From Dromaius novaehollandiae (taxonomy: Eukaryota; Chordata; Aves; Casuariiformes; Dromaiidae): DNA of 64,000 nucleotides. Location: positions 18,209,001 to 18,273,000 of the forward strand of contig NC_088102.1 in the NCBI RefSeq assembly GCF_036370855.1, read 5' to 3'. A model generated the notes under the pieces. That model saw only the letters and a list, made by a program, of their open reading frames with translations, searched no databases and was not told where the DNA came from. Below, piece by piece: positions 8,041-21,800 of this stretch. A program made the translations under genes and the position numbers. Numbering within the stretch: position 1 is the stretch's first letter; every line of letters begins with the position of its first letter.

Positions 8041-11000
8041 GGTAGGAAAGGAACAAATCTCTAAAGAGATGTGCAGATATCCATGGAAAGGGAGCTTGAG
8101 CGCTCAAGAATCTTGTCTTTATGTTTGCCCCCTCAATTGAGTTACACAAAAGCTGAATTACCCATTCAAACTACCCGGACAAAAGGATGGAGTTGGATAG
8201 TACTCTTGCATCTGTAGTCAAACAGTTAGAGACTTAAATCGAGTCGTCATGATGGAGAAAGAGTTAGACAAAGCCCATAGAATTGCCATCAGCAAACATT
8301 TTCCTGTGTCATATTAGTGGGTCTCCATGACTCCCCCTGGCCTGGGGACAATAGCACAAGTTTGCACACTCGACTACTGTCACCCTGCCAACGCTGGCAA
8401 GGAGCAGAAACAGGACAATCCTTTAAGGGGAAAGCATGCCCGCTGCAGGGAAGGTAAGAAGAGAGGGAAGAAAAGGCGTGTGAAATGCTAATTGAGCTGC
8501 TTCCTTTACTGATCCAGTTATGCGACTCCTCCGCCTTCTTGCAGGGTTGTCCTAAGGGGTGGCAATAACTTAATAGCACAGTAAAACCGGGAGTCCCACG
8601 ATGCATACCCTCTTGTCCGGGAGAAGAGGAGAGCAGGGAGGCCTGTCCTCGGTGCACCCAGGGCATGCCAGCGGTGCAGAGCTCGTGCCAGCCTGCATGC
8701 CAGCCCTGAGACCCACTGCCTCACCACAGGCCAGAGCATGCGGGGGCTCCATCGCCAGTCTTGCTTTCCAGCCTCTGACAGCCTGCAGTGCCTTGGAGAT
8801 GCAAACAGCTGTAAGGGTCCCAAGTCCCGTGTGTCTTCAGAGAGATGCATGTGGACTCTGGGGCCAAAAGCACCCATATATCACTGTGGGGAAAGCAGTG
8901 TCAGAGGTCTAGTCCACCTCCATTCTGCAAGTAAAAGCTACATTGCTGATGTGTGGCCTCAAAGGCCTGAGCACAAAAGCCTGCCAACCACATTTTATGC
9001 CCATTTTACTATATTTCTTTTACTTTGGCTTTCCTTGGAGCAGGAGAATGATCCGGACTGGCCGTTTTATGACACTCTGCAGCTCAGCAGAGCTCAGCAG
9101 GTTGCACGAGGCCTTAGAGACAACTCCTCAGTGGTCCGTACTGGTGGGCCCAGTGCTGCTGTCCTTATTCACATGGTTTCTCCCAGTCTGGTCTGGGCCA
9201 CATGTGATGGCTCCAGTGCTCAGGCTGTTTCCAGTCTAGGTCGACCTTCCAGGGCCAGGACATCATGTGGCAGGAGGTGTTGCAAAGCCTTTGACATTGG
9301 TGCACACTGTAACATTGCTGCTGATTTGCCACCCCAGGTCTGCCCCTCTCATAGATCGGATGTGCAAGCACTGAAATTAGTTTGCAGCCTTCTTGTGGTG
9401 ATTCGATGGTAGAAAATCCTGTACCTGGCTGAAGCAGCAGGTGAAGCTGATAGAGCAAGAAGGCCAGTCAGAAAGCTTTCCTCTAGCTGATGAGGACACT
9501 AGCGTTTCTTTTCTCATAATTTCTATTCCGCAAGCAATTCCTTCCATGGAAGACCTAGTGTAGCTGACCCTGTGCCTGCTGCACCCTCCATCAAGTGCAT
9601 TACACCATCATGCAAATCCCTTTGTAATCTTCTCCCTTCAGTTCCTTTTTTCTGGGCAGTTTCCAGACAACTGCTTGAGCAGCTATTTCCTGATACACTA
9701 AGCAGAGCCTGTCCTGTCCGTACCGCACCAATGCCTGATGCAGATTTTTCTTCTGTAGCTGAAGCTACAATGAGAGGTTTTTGTCTAGCTAATTTAAAGA
9801 AATGCGTATGAAGGCATCACTGTTTGAAGAAACAAACTGCCTCCTGTGCTTGAAGAGCATTTGAACCCAGCCTGGGCATCGCATTACATGATGCAATCTC
9901 CTGATAGATGAGCTTGTTGGTTATTCAAGGATGCGGAAAGGATGCAGAGATGTGACACAATTGTCTAGGGGGAAAGGAGTGTCTCAGGTTGTCAATGAAC
10001 TGTGTCTTCAGAGGGCTGGGAAACTCATGTCACATCCTATGAGACACTATATCTGCCTGTGGCCCCAGGGCTGGGCTCTGAGCCTGAGGGCTGAGAGTTC
10101 AGTAAGGCTGAAGAAGGTGGATATGGCTCACCGGTCCACGAGAGGTGGTGCAAGCTCAAGAGAAGGGAAACCCCAGCTTCCCTCTCCAGCACACCCTCTG
10201 CTACAAGTCCTTTCCCACCCCCAGGCCTGGCCATTCCCATCTCCTTCGGGAACCACTGCCTGGGGCACTGCCCTGTGGGCATCTGGGCATAGTGTGCCTG
10301 CAGGCCTGCCATCTGCCCCGGCTGCAGTTCCTCCCTGTTTATCCCAAGGGTGGCCACAGAGGCTGAATGCCAGCCCAGCCCTCTATTTCCTGGACAGTGC
10401 TTAGTCCCTCCCCAAGTGTCTGGCGTTACGGCCCCAGGGCTTTGGCCGTTCCTGTTTTCCCCCCTGTCCTGCCGCCACTGCAGAGGAGAGCCCTCCATGG
10501 GAAGGCTGCGCTTGCCACTCCGGCATCCTGTTCCCCTGCAGCTGGATAACAACGGGGAGCTGAGGAGGAGTGAACCAGCAAGTGGGATTTAAAAACAGAG
10601 CAACCCGCCCTTTCAAGGTCAGACTCAGGTTGAGCTGCACAGGGTTTTCTCTAAGAGGCCACCGGAGCCCTTTTGTTCCTCTCTGCTCTCGCCATGTTCA
10701 TCCCAATGTACATGTGAAAGGAACAATTAACAATAGGGCACTCCTCTCCGAGGATCCAATGCACTTTGAAGTGTCCACCAACCAAAGGGTCCAGAATGAT
10801 ACATCATTTTCCACTGTGAACATGTCAAACGAGTACAGCAATTGAAAAAATGTCTCCACATGCCTTCCCAGCATGCAGACAGGGACCAGCTGGAGAGCCA
10901 CTTCATATCTGACATGTCACCCCCTGACAGCTGTCTTCTTGGGAATTTTTGGTATGTGAAGTTTTGTATTTTCTTTTTTTTTGTTAAGCAGCGCACAAGA

Positions 11001-11249
11001 TTAAATTAGCTTGCTTTAAGGCTGCAGCCAGGCCTCTCCTGAACGTGCAGCATTTCCTTAAAGACTGAATAAAGGAGAGAGAAAAGAAGATTTTCCTACA
11101 CAGAAATACCTGGGAAATTTTTTTAAAGTGTCACTCATTGTAAATGATGTCAACCTTTAGCCATTTCTATACCAAAACCTCCCACTGCTTATTTCCACAC
11201 TGAGGGCCCCTTTCAGTGAAGGTATTCCAGCATCAGTCTGACTTGAAGT
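8041..11249. other. Non-coding stretch with GC-richer patches
   Basis: No supported gene. GC-richer patches at about 8580-8790 and 10040-10560 yield open frames of up to 224 codons, but these show low-complexity, arginine/proline-rich or tryptophan-rich translations and frames open on both strands at once. A short direct repeat of GCTCAGCAG lies near 9080-9100. Confidence 0.55.
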
Positions 11250-11480
11250 GCGTGAACAGACCCAGTAAACTCAATGCATTGCCATTAAATTGGGCAGTGA
11301 TAGTTAAGCAGTGAGTGTACTGAGCAGTTCTAATAACATGAATATGCAAATCACTGGTGTTATTTTTAATGGCCTGTAAAGCAAAGAGCAGCTTAGTGAA
11401 CAGCTAGGCAGTATAGAGACTGTACAGAAGTTACTGTTTTGACATTAGTTTAATCAAGATTTCTTTTTTCCCTGTAAAAG
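11250..11480. promoter_or_regulatory. Candidate conserved non-coding element with a composite POU site
   Basis: An AT-rich, non-repetitive block. ATGAATATGCAAAT at 11338-11351 contains the octamer ATGCAAAT (11344-11351). Its first 12 bases match the palindromic POU dimer site ATGCATATGCAT at 10 positions. TAAT-type homeodomain cores lie nearby. It is about 4.3 kb upstream of the FAM181A start, so an enhancer is plausible. Conservation was not measured. Confidence 0.3.
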
Positions 11481-12299
11481 AGCAGTTGTTTTCAGCCCTG
11501 GCCTGAGCAGTAGGTGATGTTGTCTGGTTTACCCCACAGATAAAAAAACAGGCTAGTGCACATCACAGTGCTGTTAAACTCTGCAGGCAGAGCTGGGTGG
11601 GGTCCGGGCTGCCAGTGGGGGTCTGGTTGGTATCAGTGCGGTGCTGCCCCAGTATCAATATATTGCACATTGTCACCTGCCCGTGCTTGTGCCACTCGCC
11701 GGGGGTAAGACCTCCATGGGACACGCAGGGCAGGGCATCAGGCAGGGAGGCAAAAATTGGGTTCTCTTCTGGCAAGCGGCTGGCACACGAGCACTGATAT
11801 CAGCTCTCGGTGGCTTCTCGCCACTCCCTGGTCTGGGGTGAGTAAGTATCTACATGTCTGAGGTTCATGTCTGTATGGTAAGTGCTGTGATCCTCATCTC
11901 TTCTTCAGGAGTATTAACTAGGGAATCTCTGTTAATTAAAAAAAAGAAAAAGGCTTTCACATTTTTACCTAAAAAGTAAGATTTCTTAACAATGGTTAAA
12001 ATGTTTTCTTTCGAATTTCCCCTGAGGTTTCACTTGCTTTGATTTTCAAGGAGAGGGAAGGTGAGTCAAAGTGGAGCAAAAATAAGAGAGAAAACTCACA
12101 CTTTTGGGTTACATACACCAGTGATGTCTAACAGTTTTCCTTTTGTCTCTCTAAATAGACAGAAAGGGTATAAGGGAATTTTAAACCTGGAACCCTTCAG
12201 GTGACATGTGAGAGCTGTTCCTCAGGGGTCCTGGTTTTAGGTTTTTTGTTGGTGCTGGCACAAGAAGCGGAGGGATGTTAATGACGTGCTGATAGAACG
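11481..12299. other. Non-coding spacer
   Basis: A GC-richer patch (11580-11830) gives only short chance frames. No repeat or gene is recognised. Confidence 0.5.
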
Positions 12300-12830
12300 A
12301 AAATGAACGGTGTTATTAAGCATCATCCTGGAAGAACAGGGTGACCTTAGGAGTAAAGGCAATAGCAAAGGACAGAAATATTATAATGCTGGGCCAAGCA
12401 CCTCAGGGATCGATAGCAAGAACTCCTGCCATGAAGAGACAGATCACCACTGGGAAATGAGAAGGGAAAACCAGGCCATAGGATGACAATGAGCCACCAG
12501 CGGAAGCAGCCATGAAAAAGGCAAAAGTGTACTAGCACCCTTATACAGGACACTGCTGAGCCTTTTTCTGGAATATTGTGTATAATTCAAAAAAGACAAA
12601 TCTAAAGTGAAGGAAAGACAGAGAAGGGCTACTGGAAGCTACTAGGGAGCAGACTCTCTTGCACAAGGAGACTAAAAGAGATGGTTTTGCTTCCTATAGC
12701 AAAGCCAAGGCTCAGAAGTTGTCAGTTGGCCAGGGACAGAAACTTCACTTAGATAAGGTAAAAGACAATGCAGGAAGAGGAGTATAAAGTAGTCCATGAC
12801 TATTTTTGGTCCAGAAACTAGAAGGTGGTT
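12300..12830 (+). mobile_element. Degraded CR1-type LINE fragment (3' part of ORF2), plus orientation
   Basis: The stretch at about 12558-12690 follows the CR1 ORF2 3' pattern: TGGAATATTGTGTATAATTC, then AGAGAAGGGCTAC, then GGAGACTAAAAGAGATGG. These correspond to the conserved CR1 segments for the tail of the reverse transcriptase ORF. The reading frame is broken by many stops. The outer edges are uncertain. Confidence 0.55.
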
Positions 12831-15800
12831 TCTGAAAATGAGAGAAGTCTCTCTCTCATGCTCCCTCAATCTTTCTCCTCACTTTGCTTGCTCTCCTTGC
12901 TTTCCAGCCAATCTCACCTTCCCAGGACTCCAGCAGATGTCCCATAAGGGCATAACTCCAAGTGGAAGGCACTGGTGGTGCTCAGGCCCCCAAACAGGTC
13001 ATCTGCTGGACTCAGAGCCTCAGCCTGAGATTTGAGCCTGCCCACCGTGGGACCTGCAGATCCATGTTGAAAGGGAAAAAAACTTCTGTTACCTTCATAA
13101 ATATTGCCGAAGGTGAAATTCATTCATCGAAAAACTGACATGGGCAAAACTAGCAGCCAGGCTCCCAGTCTGAGGATCTGAAGGGCCTCTGGGACGCGTG
13201 ACCGTGACTGCAGGTCCACAGTCCCTGCCGCCAAACCCTGAGAGATGGCTGAAGACGTGCATATGATGGTTGCTGACAGACTCCCCACGTGCCTCCCTGC
13301 CATGCGCCGATACGCAGACTCGTGGTGTGAGAGCAGCAGGTTTCTCACCCTGGCACTAAGGGCTGGATCCTGCACTTCCTGTTCCTGCTCTGAACCTGTG
13401 CTCGGGGTAGAAAAGGAGAGACAGTATGGGATTTCTCCACAGACCCGCACTGCCTGGTGGTCCCCTTTGCTCTCACTCCTCGTCTCCTTGCTGGAGTCAA
13501 CACCTCTCCTCCCAGGAGAAGAGCAACCTGGTATTCCCACAGGATGAAGCTTTGACTCTTTTCCTCTTTTTATTTTTTTTCTCTTGACAACCGGCTTTGA
13601 CTTGAGTGACATCCCCTCTGCTTTCAATCCCCAACTTTCTGCACTTGGGGACAGACTCTGAGCAGGCACTAGGTGCGGAGGCTGTGCAGAGGAAGGGGGA
13701 AGAGGCAGCAGCAGTGAGGAGGGGGCCGCTGCTACCCAGCAGCCTGCCATTCAGGCAGATGGTGGAAGGGTTTGATATGAATAGCTCCTGTCAGTCTCAT
13801 AGAGCGAACTTTACAATCGTGCTACGTGTTGGACTGCACGTGACTAATGCCATTCTTCTGGAGGCTGCAGGCAGGACACAGCTGGTTCTTTAAGGGAAAT
13901 TTTGTTTTTCTGGGCAGAAAAAAAAAAACTATTACAAGATCATGGCAGGAGAAGAGTCTGTATCCAATATTACACTTTGTAATTAGACATGATCAAAGCC
14001 CTTTCACTGTCTCTCTTTCTGGTAAATCAGATAATGTTTAAAAATGAGCCTGGACTTGGTTTGGTCCTTCTGGAGGTTTAAATCCTCTGTTTCTCCACAC
14101 AGCAGGTATGCACTGAGCAGCAGCAGCAGGTCCAAATATAGATTTCATTACATAATTCTGGAGTAATTAAGTATTTCAAGATCAGTGACGAGCTGAGTGC
14201 CAAATACTACAGGTAGCTTCTGTTAAAGAGAAACAATCCTGCAAAAAGGATTTAAAAACAATACAGACATGAATATACGCATTTGAATAGCTGAAGACCC
14301 CCTTTTAAAAGCTGCAAAAAAGAAAATGCACAGTGAGCTCTGGATGGGAAATGAACTTTGGTCTCAAGTCTACAGTGCAGAGAAGCCGTGCCAGAGCAGA
14401 AATGCAGTGCCCGTCCTGGACATCCTTCGACTGTTCCGTTTGTTTGGCCAGGGCTTCGCCCAGCATCGCTCCACCTGGACACTTCTGCGACGAAATCACT
14501 GCCAGGCACTTAAGGTTCGGGTCCGAGCCAGAAATACATGCAGTATGACTGCTGCACCCGCCTTTCTGTGGTGGGGGTGAGCATACCCCTACCCTGCAGC
14601 CTTGCTGGGGCTGAGCCACAGCACAAGGGCAACAGCTAAGGCCACACGAGACGGTGGGATGAGGCGTGGGCAGCCCAGGTGGATGTTGACCTGCTCTGCC
14701 TTGAACCAGCTCCCTGCAGCAGTCTGGTCTTGTGCCTGGAAACGAGGAGGCTTTCCTTGGGAGGCACTGGTGCAGTTAAACCACCTCCACTTCCCTGTGC
14801 CTGTCCTGTCTTTGCACGAGCAGACACATCTTCTCAATGCCTCGGCTGCGGTTTTGTTCCCCAGGGCTGATTTGTCACCTGATCTGAGCAAAGTCTTGCT
14901 GATTTGCACCAGCAGAAAACACGGTGCTTTGGGATGCATGCGGCTTTGGTAGCATAGGTACGGATGCATTTTTAACGGCTTTGTGATGTAATTTCTTTTT
15001 AACAACAATTAAAAAAAAAAATCCCTGCAACAGAGTAAGGCCAAACGCCACAAACACTTCAGCTAAGGCGACACCTGAGAGTCCATGCATCCTCCCAGGC
15101 AGCGAGCGCCTGGCGGCAGCAGGCTGGACAGGCTGGCCGCAGAGCTGCTGGAGCATCCGTGGGTGCCTCCAGCCCTGCAAACACCATGCGAGGAGCTGGA
15201 GAACTGCCAGCCGAGGAGAGACCCCCCAATGCTGACGCAGTGGTGCAGCACTGTGACCGCCAAGGGCTAGCGGGAAGGGAGGTGCAGGGCATGGGCACCG
15301 CCACAGGCACTGGCTGGGAACAAGGGCACAGTAATTTGCAATCCCACAGCTACCAGGGAGCTCTTTCAGCCACAGTCACCTGTTTGAGGGATTTTAGGGA
15401 GAAGGCTTGGTCTCCAGCCTTAGAGGTCTCTAGCAAGACCTCTAGTGAGAAATCTTCTCCATAGTGTCTGTTGTTTTGACTCATAATTTTAATGCTATAT
15501 ATAGCTTGGGGAATGCAGTGTCCTTCACTTCAGGCAGCGGCTGCTTGAGGAAGGACAACTAACCCATATCAAGCACTCTGTTTCAGTGTCATCTCTCCAT
15601 GCTGGTTTTGGAGATCTTTTCAGTATTTGTCCTTTGCTTAAAAACAGTGTGGAAAGGTGATGGCGGTTAGAGGTACTAGCCATCCCATCCCTGTCAGTGC
15701 ATTTTGGGATGTGAGTGCATGGAAAGGTGAACAGTGCCCTGAGCCCACTGAGCAAAGGGGAGATGGGGGGTCCTTGTGGGGCTGCTTTGTGGCAGGATGC

Positions 15801-18800
15801 ATGGAGAAGCTCCCCAGGAGAGGGAACAATTACCATGCTAACCAGCAGAATGTGTGATTCTCCTCAATGCTTGCTGCTGCTATCTGCGCAGCGCTGAAGG
15901 TGCCCTCCTTGGCCCAGGCTGCCGAACATGTGCCCCTCGCACTGGACACCTCGGTCTGAGCCCCGCTATTGCCTGGGTCAGTCTCTCACTGAGATATGGT
16001 TGATTCACAGGTTGATTCTCATTTGTACCTGCAGCTCTGCAGGTATCTGCGGGTATCTGAGTGTATTGCACAGCGCATATGTGCTTTGACTCTTGCAGTC
16101 TCACATTTTTATCTATGATCCAAGGCAGCATTGCTCACAACTGGCTGCCATTCAGCCATTGGCGCTGCTGAGGCAGGTGTAGCAGAGGGGCAGCATGTTC
16201 CCGTTTTGTAGCTGCCTTAATTCCAGGCTGCAACACTAGCTCCACGTTTCCATGCTCAAGAAGATGTGCTCCTCATCTGCAGACAGGCTGAATGAGGCTG
16301 TAAGAGAAGGAGACACGTGCTCTCAACGTGGAAGGAAAATCTGCCATCCCTTCACAGCCTGGCTGAGGGGAGGCCACGGGGGGCTGTCCTGCTGACTCCT
16401 CACCCCGGGGTCCTGGTGCCAGGGAAGGAGCAGGGAGAGCCAAAAGCTGGTCAGCCACTGCGGCTATCCCTGCCTGGCCCCGAGCGTCCCGCCCTGCACC
16501 CGGCGCTGCAGGGAGAAGTAAACCACTGGCAAGGTTTGATGGGGTTGTTGCTTCTTCATAAATGGCTAAATGATTATGGTAAAGAAAACATAAATGGTTT
16601 TGAAAGAGAAAAAAGAGGCATTGCCGAAGTAGTGTTCGGTACGAGTGACCCGCCATGCCTACGCTATGAGTGCTGTGCAGGGGCAGGGGGAAGAGCATGA
16701 AGCTGCTGGCAATGGCCGAACTGGAGCAGCCCAGATGTCAGTGCCGTGATTGTAAAAGCGCCTGTCCTTCCGACGGCTTGAATGTCCACTCTGTCGTGCC
16801 TGGTGGCGCGAGTGGCTGCCCGGAGACTGGCACTGGCTCTGGCTGTCTGTATAAACTGCAGTTATTCCCTCATGGCACTGGGGAATGACAGTCCTGGGCA
16901 TTTAGTATGTCGGCTCTTGAGGGCCTGGCACTGTCCGAAGGGGTAGGGAAGCACCTTCTATCACGGTTATTTGTCTCCACAATTTTTAAACACACCTGCT
17001 GACTGCTGGATGGGAAGGACCACATTCATACAAGGCAAGCCACCACACTGGCAGGGCCAGGAGTCACACTGGAGAACATAACACCCAGGAAGCAATGCTC
17101 CATCTCCCCTGGACCGACCAGTTTTCCAAGTTAGGAACTTTTTTTTTTTTTCTTCTCTATGAACTGTTAGGAAGCATCAAGCATTTTTTATCACCCATCT
17201 GCAAAATTTATTCAGGTTTGATTCACTCCCTGGCAAGGTGGACAAATTTAATCAAGAAATGTTTTACTCCTGTTGCATCCACCAGCTCATTAAAGGTTTT
17301 TTATTTGAGAAAACACTCCCCTTTCACGTAAAATACATCATTATGGATGCTCCCACAGGAGCACGATGAATGATGCTCTGCTTTTCCTTCACTCCCGGAA
17401 AGGTCAGTGTAGCATTTAAAACTGTTCTTACCTTCATCACAGTTTTAAGAACTGTTTGAATTATACTCACATCAATGTGAAAACAACCATCATACAGTCT
17501 CAGGGCCTTTTCTGCATATCGTCAGACTTCTCAAACTGAGTATTGCAATAGGGAGCATTCATTATTCCAGAATAATTTCAGGCTAATGCTGTCACTCATA
17601 AAAGAAACTCAGGCAGAAATGTAACCCCTTTTTTATCAGAGAAGTGCCCAAGAATTCATTATTTTGTGGGCTGTATCAGAAGCAGTGTCCAAAAGCAACC
17701 ATCAGGCTACAGGAAAAAAAATAACACTAGGTCACAAACTCTAGATAGAAATCCTACTCTAGAAATCATATTCCAGTATGTTTTTCAGGGCAGGGAGAAG
17801 GGCATCCCTTTTATAAGGTACTCCTGGCTATCATTTGCTCTTGGAAGTTGCCCACCTACCCACTGTGCTTTGGAAAAACCTGGTTTCACAGCAACTGTCA
17901 TTCCAGCGCCAGCGGTGTGCGTATCCCTTGCGAAAAAGCCAGGTACTTGGGTCCTGATTCCTCCGTGACGCAGAAAGTCTGCAGTTCCCTCGGACCCCCA
18001 GGGAGCTGAGGGCCCCCAGGGAGGCCGCCAGGGTTTGGATCCCACCTGAGCCACCGCTCGGGCTGCGACTCGCTGTAGAGTTTGGCGTTAAGGCACCACG
18101 AGAGGGCACTGTGGGAACCAAGTTGAGACTATTTATGCTACAGACTTGCTGAAGTTTGGGCTGTTTGTTTTCATCTTTGCTATAATCCCCCAGCGCTGCT
18201 CTCTGTCTGGGCAGAAGCAGTCAAAGAAACAGTATTACTCTGCCCAGAAAAAACAACATCAATGTTTTAATCATTGTATATATAACAAATCCACTGGGAT
18301 TTGGGGGGAAAAAATCCCTTACCCTCTTTGCACCTCTTCACCGTCATGTTAGAGTGCATTTGGGAGGTACTTTCCTGATGCAGTAGTACTTCTTAAAGGA
18401 TACATAATATGAGAAGCCGTAGCAGGCAAACAAATCTCTGTTATTCAAGAATCTCTCATGGAGGCAGAAGGCTTGAACATGAATGAGCAAAACCCTGAAT
18501 ACCCTCAAAACTCCTGAATTGAATGGAGCCTGCGTGTGCTCAACCCCTTCCAGTAGTTGCTTAAGCACAGCTCTTTGGGCCCAATCCTGCATTTCTAAAG
18601 CATCAGGAAGAGTTTCAAATGAAAATGGGATTTTCTGTACATATAGTAGTGCAGAAATTGAATAAATCATAAAGCCAACATTAAACAAGGCATCGGTTAT
18701 TAGTACCTGTCTCTCTGCCGGAGTTGAGATGTGTGCTACTGCAATTCTGAGCTCCCTACTCCCACTGAAGCCAAACTTTAGTTGGGCACCAATTTCTACA

Positions 18801-20869
18801 GGTGCTAAATTAGGTCCTCCATGAATTTTCTGTTAAAAACACAAGAACCGGGTACATGGAGGTAATTAGGACTGTGCTTATTTGAGACACCACAGTGCAC
18901 TCAGCACAGTGTTGATGTCCACTGGGAGTGTCTACATGGGCATTGTTGGGAGGCAGCAGGGTCTTGTATGTGCTTCTGTGGAGCGTAAAGGCCTTAGAAC
19001 AGGAGAGCAATATGTTGAAATAAAGAATATATTCACGGATGTTTATTGGCCCTAACAGAGTCTGTTCAACCATTCTTTGTAGAGTGAACGCCAGTAATGA
19101 AACAAAATTAATATTTTGTTTGTCTGTCACAAATAGCAATATGAATAGCTTGTCCAAGTTGGGTGATCAAGCCATTTTTTGCAAGTCTGATGCTAAGTGT
19201 ATCATTTTTCTTCCTTCTTGCTGCCTCCAGTGAATCTGGTACACAGGAGAGGCTGTCACTGTTGCACCAGTTAGATCCTTGCATCATGCGTCTGGGCATG
19301 TGCAGAGCTCCACGATACACTGTGTGGGAGCCGGTGGCTGCTGGGGAACCTGGTCAGATCCATCACAGAGACTGTAGGAATCCCTCCAGATTTCTAATGT
19401 GTTAGCAGTTTGTAGGGTGAGAGTTCACTCACAAAATCCTATAATCAGTGGCTAATACTCAATAAGAAGTGTTTGTGGCTGTTTGTAATAGTAGTTGAAT
19501 GGCCATTACTTGCAGTGTGATTTTCACCTCAGCAAGGAACTCTGATAAAATGGGAGGCTTTTATACTTAAAATAGTTAGAATTTGTATTTTTTTTTCATA
19601 AAGTAAACATGTACTGCAGAGGTGGGCTGTAAGGGCAGGCAGTGAGTAGGACCTCTCCTCCAAGACAGTGACACGAGCAATGCTTTGGCTCAACTTTGGC
19701 ATTCCTCAGCTTAGCAGTAGGCCAGCAACTGTTGATAAAGGCTACTTCTATTTTGTATGCCTGAGCCTGGCACTATTAAATGAACTGGTCTGTTGGGTAA
19801 AAACTCAGACACGTAAGTACTTTCCTGAACTGAAGGAGTAGGTTATAAGCTGACACCTCTTTAGCTCGTGTGTGCCATGTAGAAAAGCAGTTACCAAGCT
19901 CAGCTGACAAACGGGAACATCTCAGACTACAGAATTCATTCTGGTGTCTGAGCTGCCCACGCAAAATTAAGGGTTGACAAGTCTGAAGATTAGAGCCTGA
20001 CTTTGCCACGGAATTTGTTTATGGCCTAACTAACTGCTTTATGCCTCATTGTCTCCTTTGTGAAGATTTTAATAAATCTTCTGTCTTTTCCTCCTATTTA
20101 CATTACACTGTCTTTGGTGTACAGGTTTTCTCTTACCATTGTATGTTTGCACAGTGACTAATACAGCAAAGTTTTTGAAGACTGTTGCAATAGAGGCCTT
20201 TAGACTGAACATGTGTTACCTTATTCTTGGGATGGGATCAGCACAGCAAGACCCATAAACTGAATCTTGATGTTCCACCAGACACTTCATTCCAGTAATC
20301 ACAGATGTATAAAATATTTCCATCTGCAAGCATTGCTGTGAAATACACTTACGTATGGGGTTTATAACTTTTTTTCTGCTTTTATTTATAAACCCAGTTT
20401 AACAGACAAAGGCTATGAAATGAAATGGGCCTCTGTTAGCTTCCAAATTACATCACTCAGCAGGGGGACAAACAAAAATCAATGTGCACCAGTCAGATCC
20501 CCCTTCTGCCCCTGATGTTTTTTAGACAATTGCTCCATAGTGTCACATGCTAAACACAACGCTAAATCCAACACTGTAGGTTTGCAGCGCTATATATTTA
20601 AAACAGTCCTCCAGCTCTAATTGATGGAACTTAAATCTGAGATACTGAAAGAGACTGCAAACACGAGCTGGTGGGCAAATTACCCTAGGTCAAACAGCTT
20701 AACCCAGATGTATAGGGCCTTTCATTTGGGGGTTAGTTTTGTTAGAGGATGCAAAAGTTTGGAATTTTCTGACAAGAGAGTCCTTACACCTGCAAGAGCT
20801 GGAATCTTGATAGCTAGATGGCCAAAGCCTCACAAGCAGGCAAGGCCTCACTTCACTCTCTAGAAGCTT
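12831..20869. other. Long non-coding interval
   Basis: No supported coding exon. It includes an A-run (13918-13928), a T-run (17139-17151), a half-copy of the palindromic core (18758-18777) and GC-richer patches (13130-13750, 14580-15320, 16370-16530). The longest frame, 208 codons on the minus strand at 13124-13750, is serine- and proline-rich with no recognisable domain and is judged to be chance. Confidence 0.55.
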
Positions 20870-21800
20870 CTTTGGTCTATCAAAAAGAAGCACTGACAGC
20901 CTCTGAAAGGCAGGCAGGCCCTTCTGGGTACACAGGCCAATATCAAACCACAAGGACCAGGGGGCATCCATCCACATGTGCTGAAAGAACTCAAACACGA
21001 AATCTCTGAGCTACCGGCAGTCTTGTGTAACCTAGAGCTGACACCCGTCTCCATCCCAAGGAACAGAAGCTGACTAATGTACTCAGGAATAGCTGCTTGC
21101 ATGAATAGCAGAAAGCGGAGTTCCCCAAGGACTTCTGCTGAGGTTGGGGCTGTTCACCGTTTTTATATATGATACATAAAAGAGGGTGAATAGTGGCAAA
21201 GTTTGCAGATGATACAAAGTTATTCGTAATAATCAAAGCTAAAGCTGACTGTTGCAGAAGGAGCTTATAATACCAACTGACAGTGAAGTGCCAGATGAAA
21301 TTCAGTATTGACAAGTGCAAAGTAAGGCACTTAGGGAAAAAATAACTCTACTTATACATCCAAAGGGATGGGCTCTAGATAACAACACTCAAGGAAAAAG
21401 ATCTTGGGTAACTGAAACTGAGGTATGCTGTTTCTGAAAACATCACTCATTGCCCTGCAACAGTCAAAAGACAAATCGGGTGGTAGGAATTACTGGGAGA
21501 GGGGTAGAAAGCAGAACAGAAAACAATATTACAACACTATATATTATTTGCACACCTTTGAATACTAGTTATAATTTTGTTCTCCTTATCTTCAAAATAA
21601 GCTAGGTAGCAAGGATGATCAGAGAGTTGGAGCAGTTTCTGTATGAGGAAAGACTAAATTAGATCTCTTCAGCATGGAGAAAAAACAGCCGGAGGGGATA
21701 TGGTGTAAGTGTACAAAATCACCAGTGACATGGGGAAGGTAAAAGGGCAAGGTTATTTTCTGTTTCTCCAAGAGTCAGGGATAACCAATTAAATTATCAT
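20870..21800 (+). mobile_element. CR1-type LINE fragment (reverse transcriptase to ORF2 3' end), plus orientation
   Basis: Several CR1 hallmarks appear in order: GGCATCCATCCACATGTGCT then TGAAAGAACTC (20962-20994); GGAGTTCCCCAAGGACTTCT (the reverse transcriptase G-V-P-Q-G region, about 21117); AGTTTGCAGATGATACAAAG (the A-D-D-T region, about 21201); CAGATGAAATTCAGTATTGA with CAAGTGCAAAGTAA (about 21292-21325); and TATGAGGAAAGACTAAATTA (about 21642). All frames carry stops and indels, so it is an inactive old copy. This is the best-preserved autonomous transposon remnant in the window. Confidence 0.85.

Noticed and set aside
8738..9412. 224-codon plus-strand frame
   Set aside because: No recognisable domain, irregular composition rich in Ser, Cys and Trp, and overlapped by other open frames; judged chance.
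10037..10552. 171-codon minus-strand frame and overlapping plus-strand frames
   Set aside because: GC-rich patch open in several frames at once; translations are glycine/proline/arginine-rich without homology.
13124..13750. 208-codon minus-strand frame
   Set aside because: Low-complexity, serine/proline-rich start, no domain, no splice or poly(A) context, and competing frames on the other strand.
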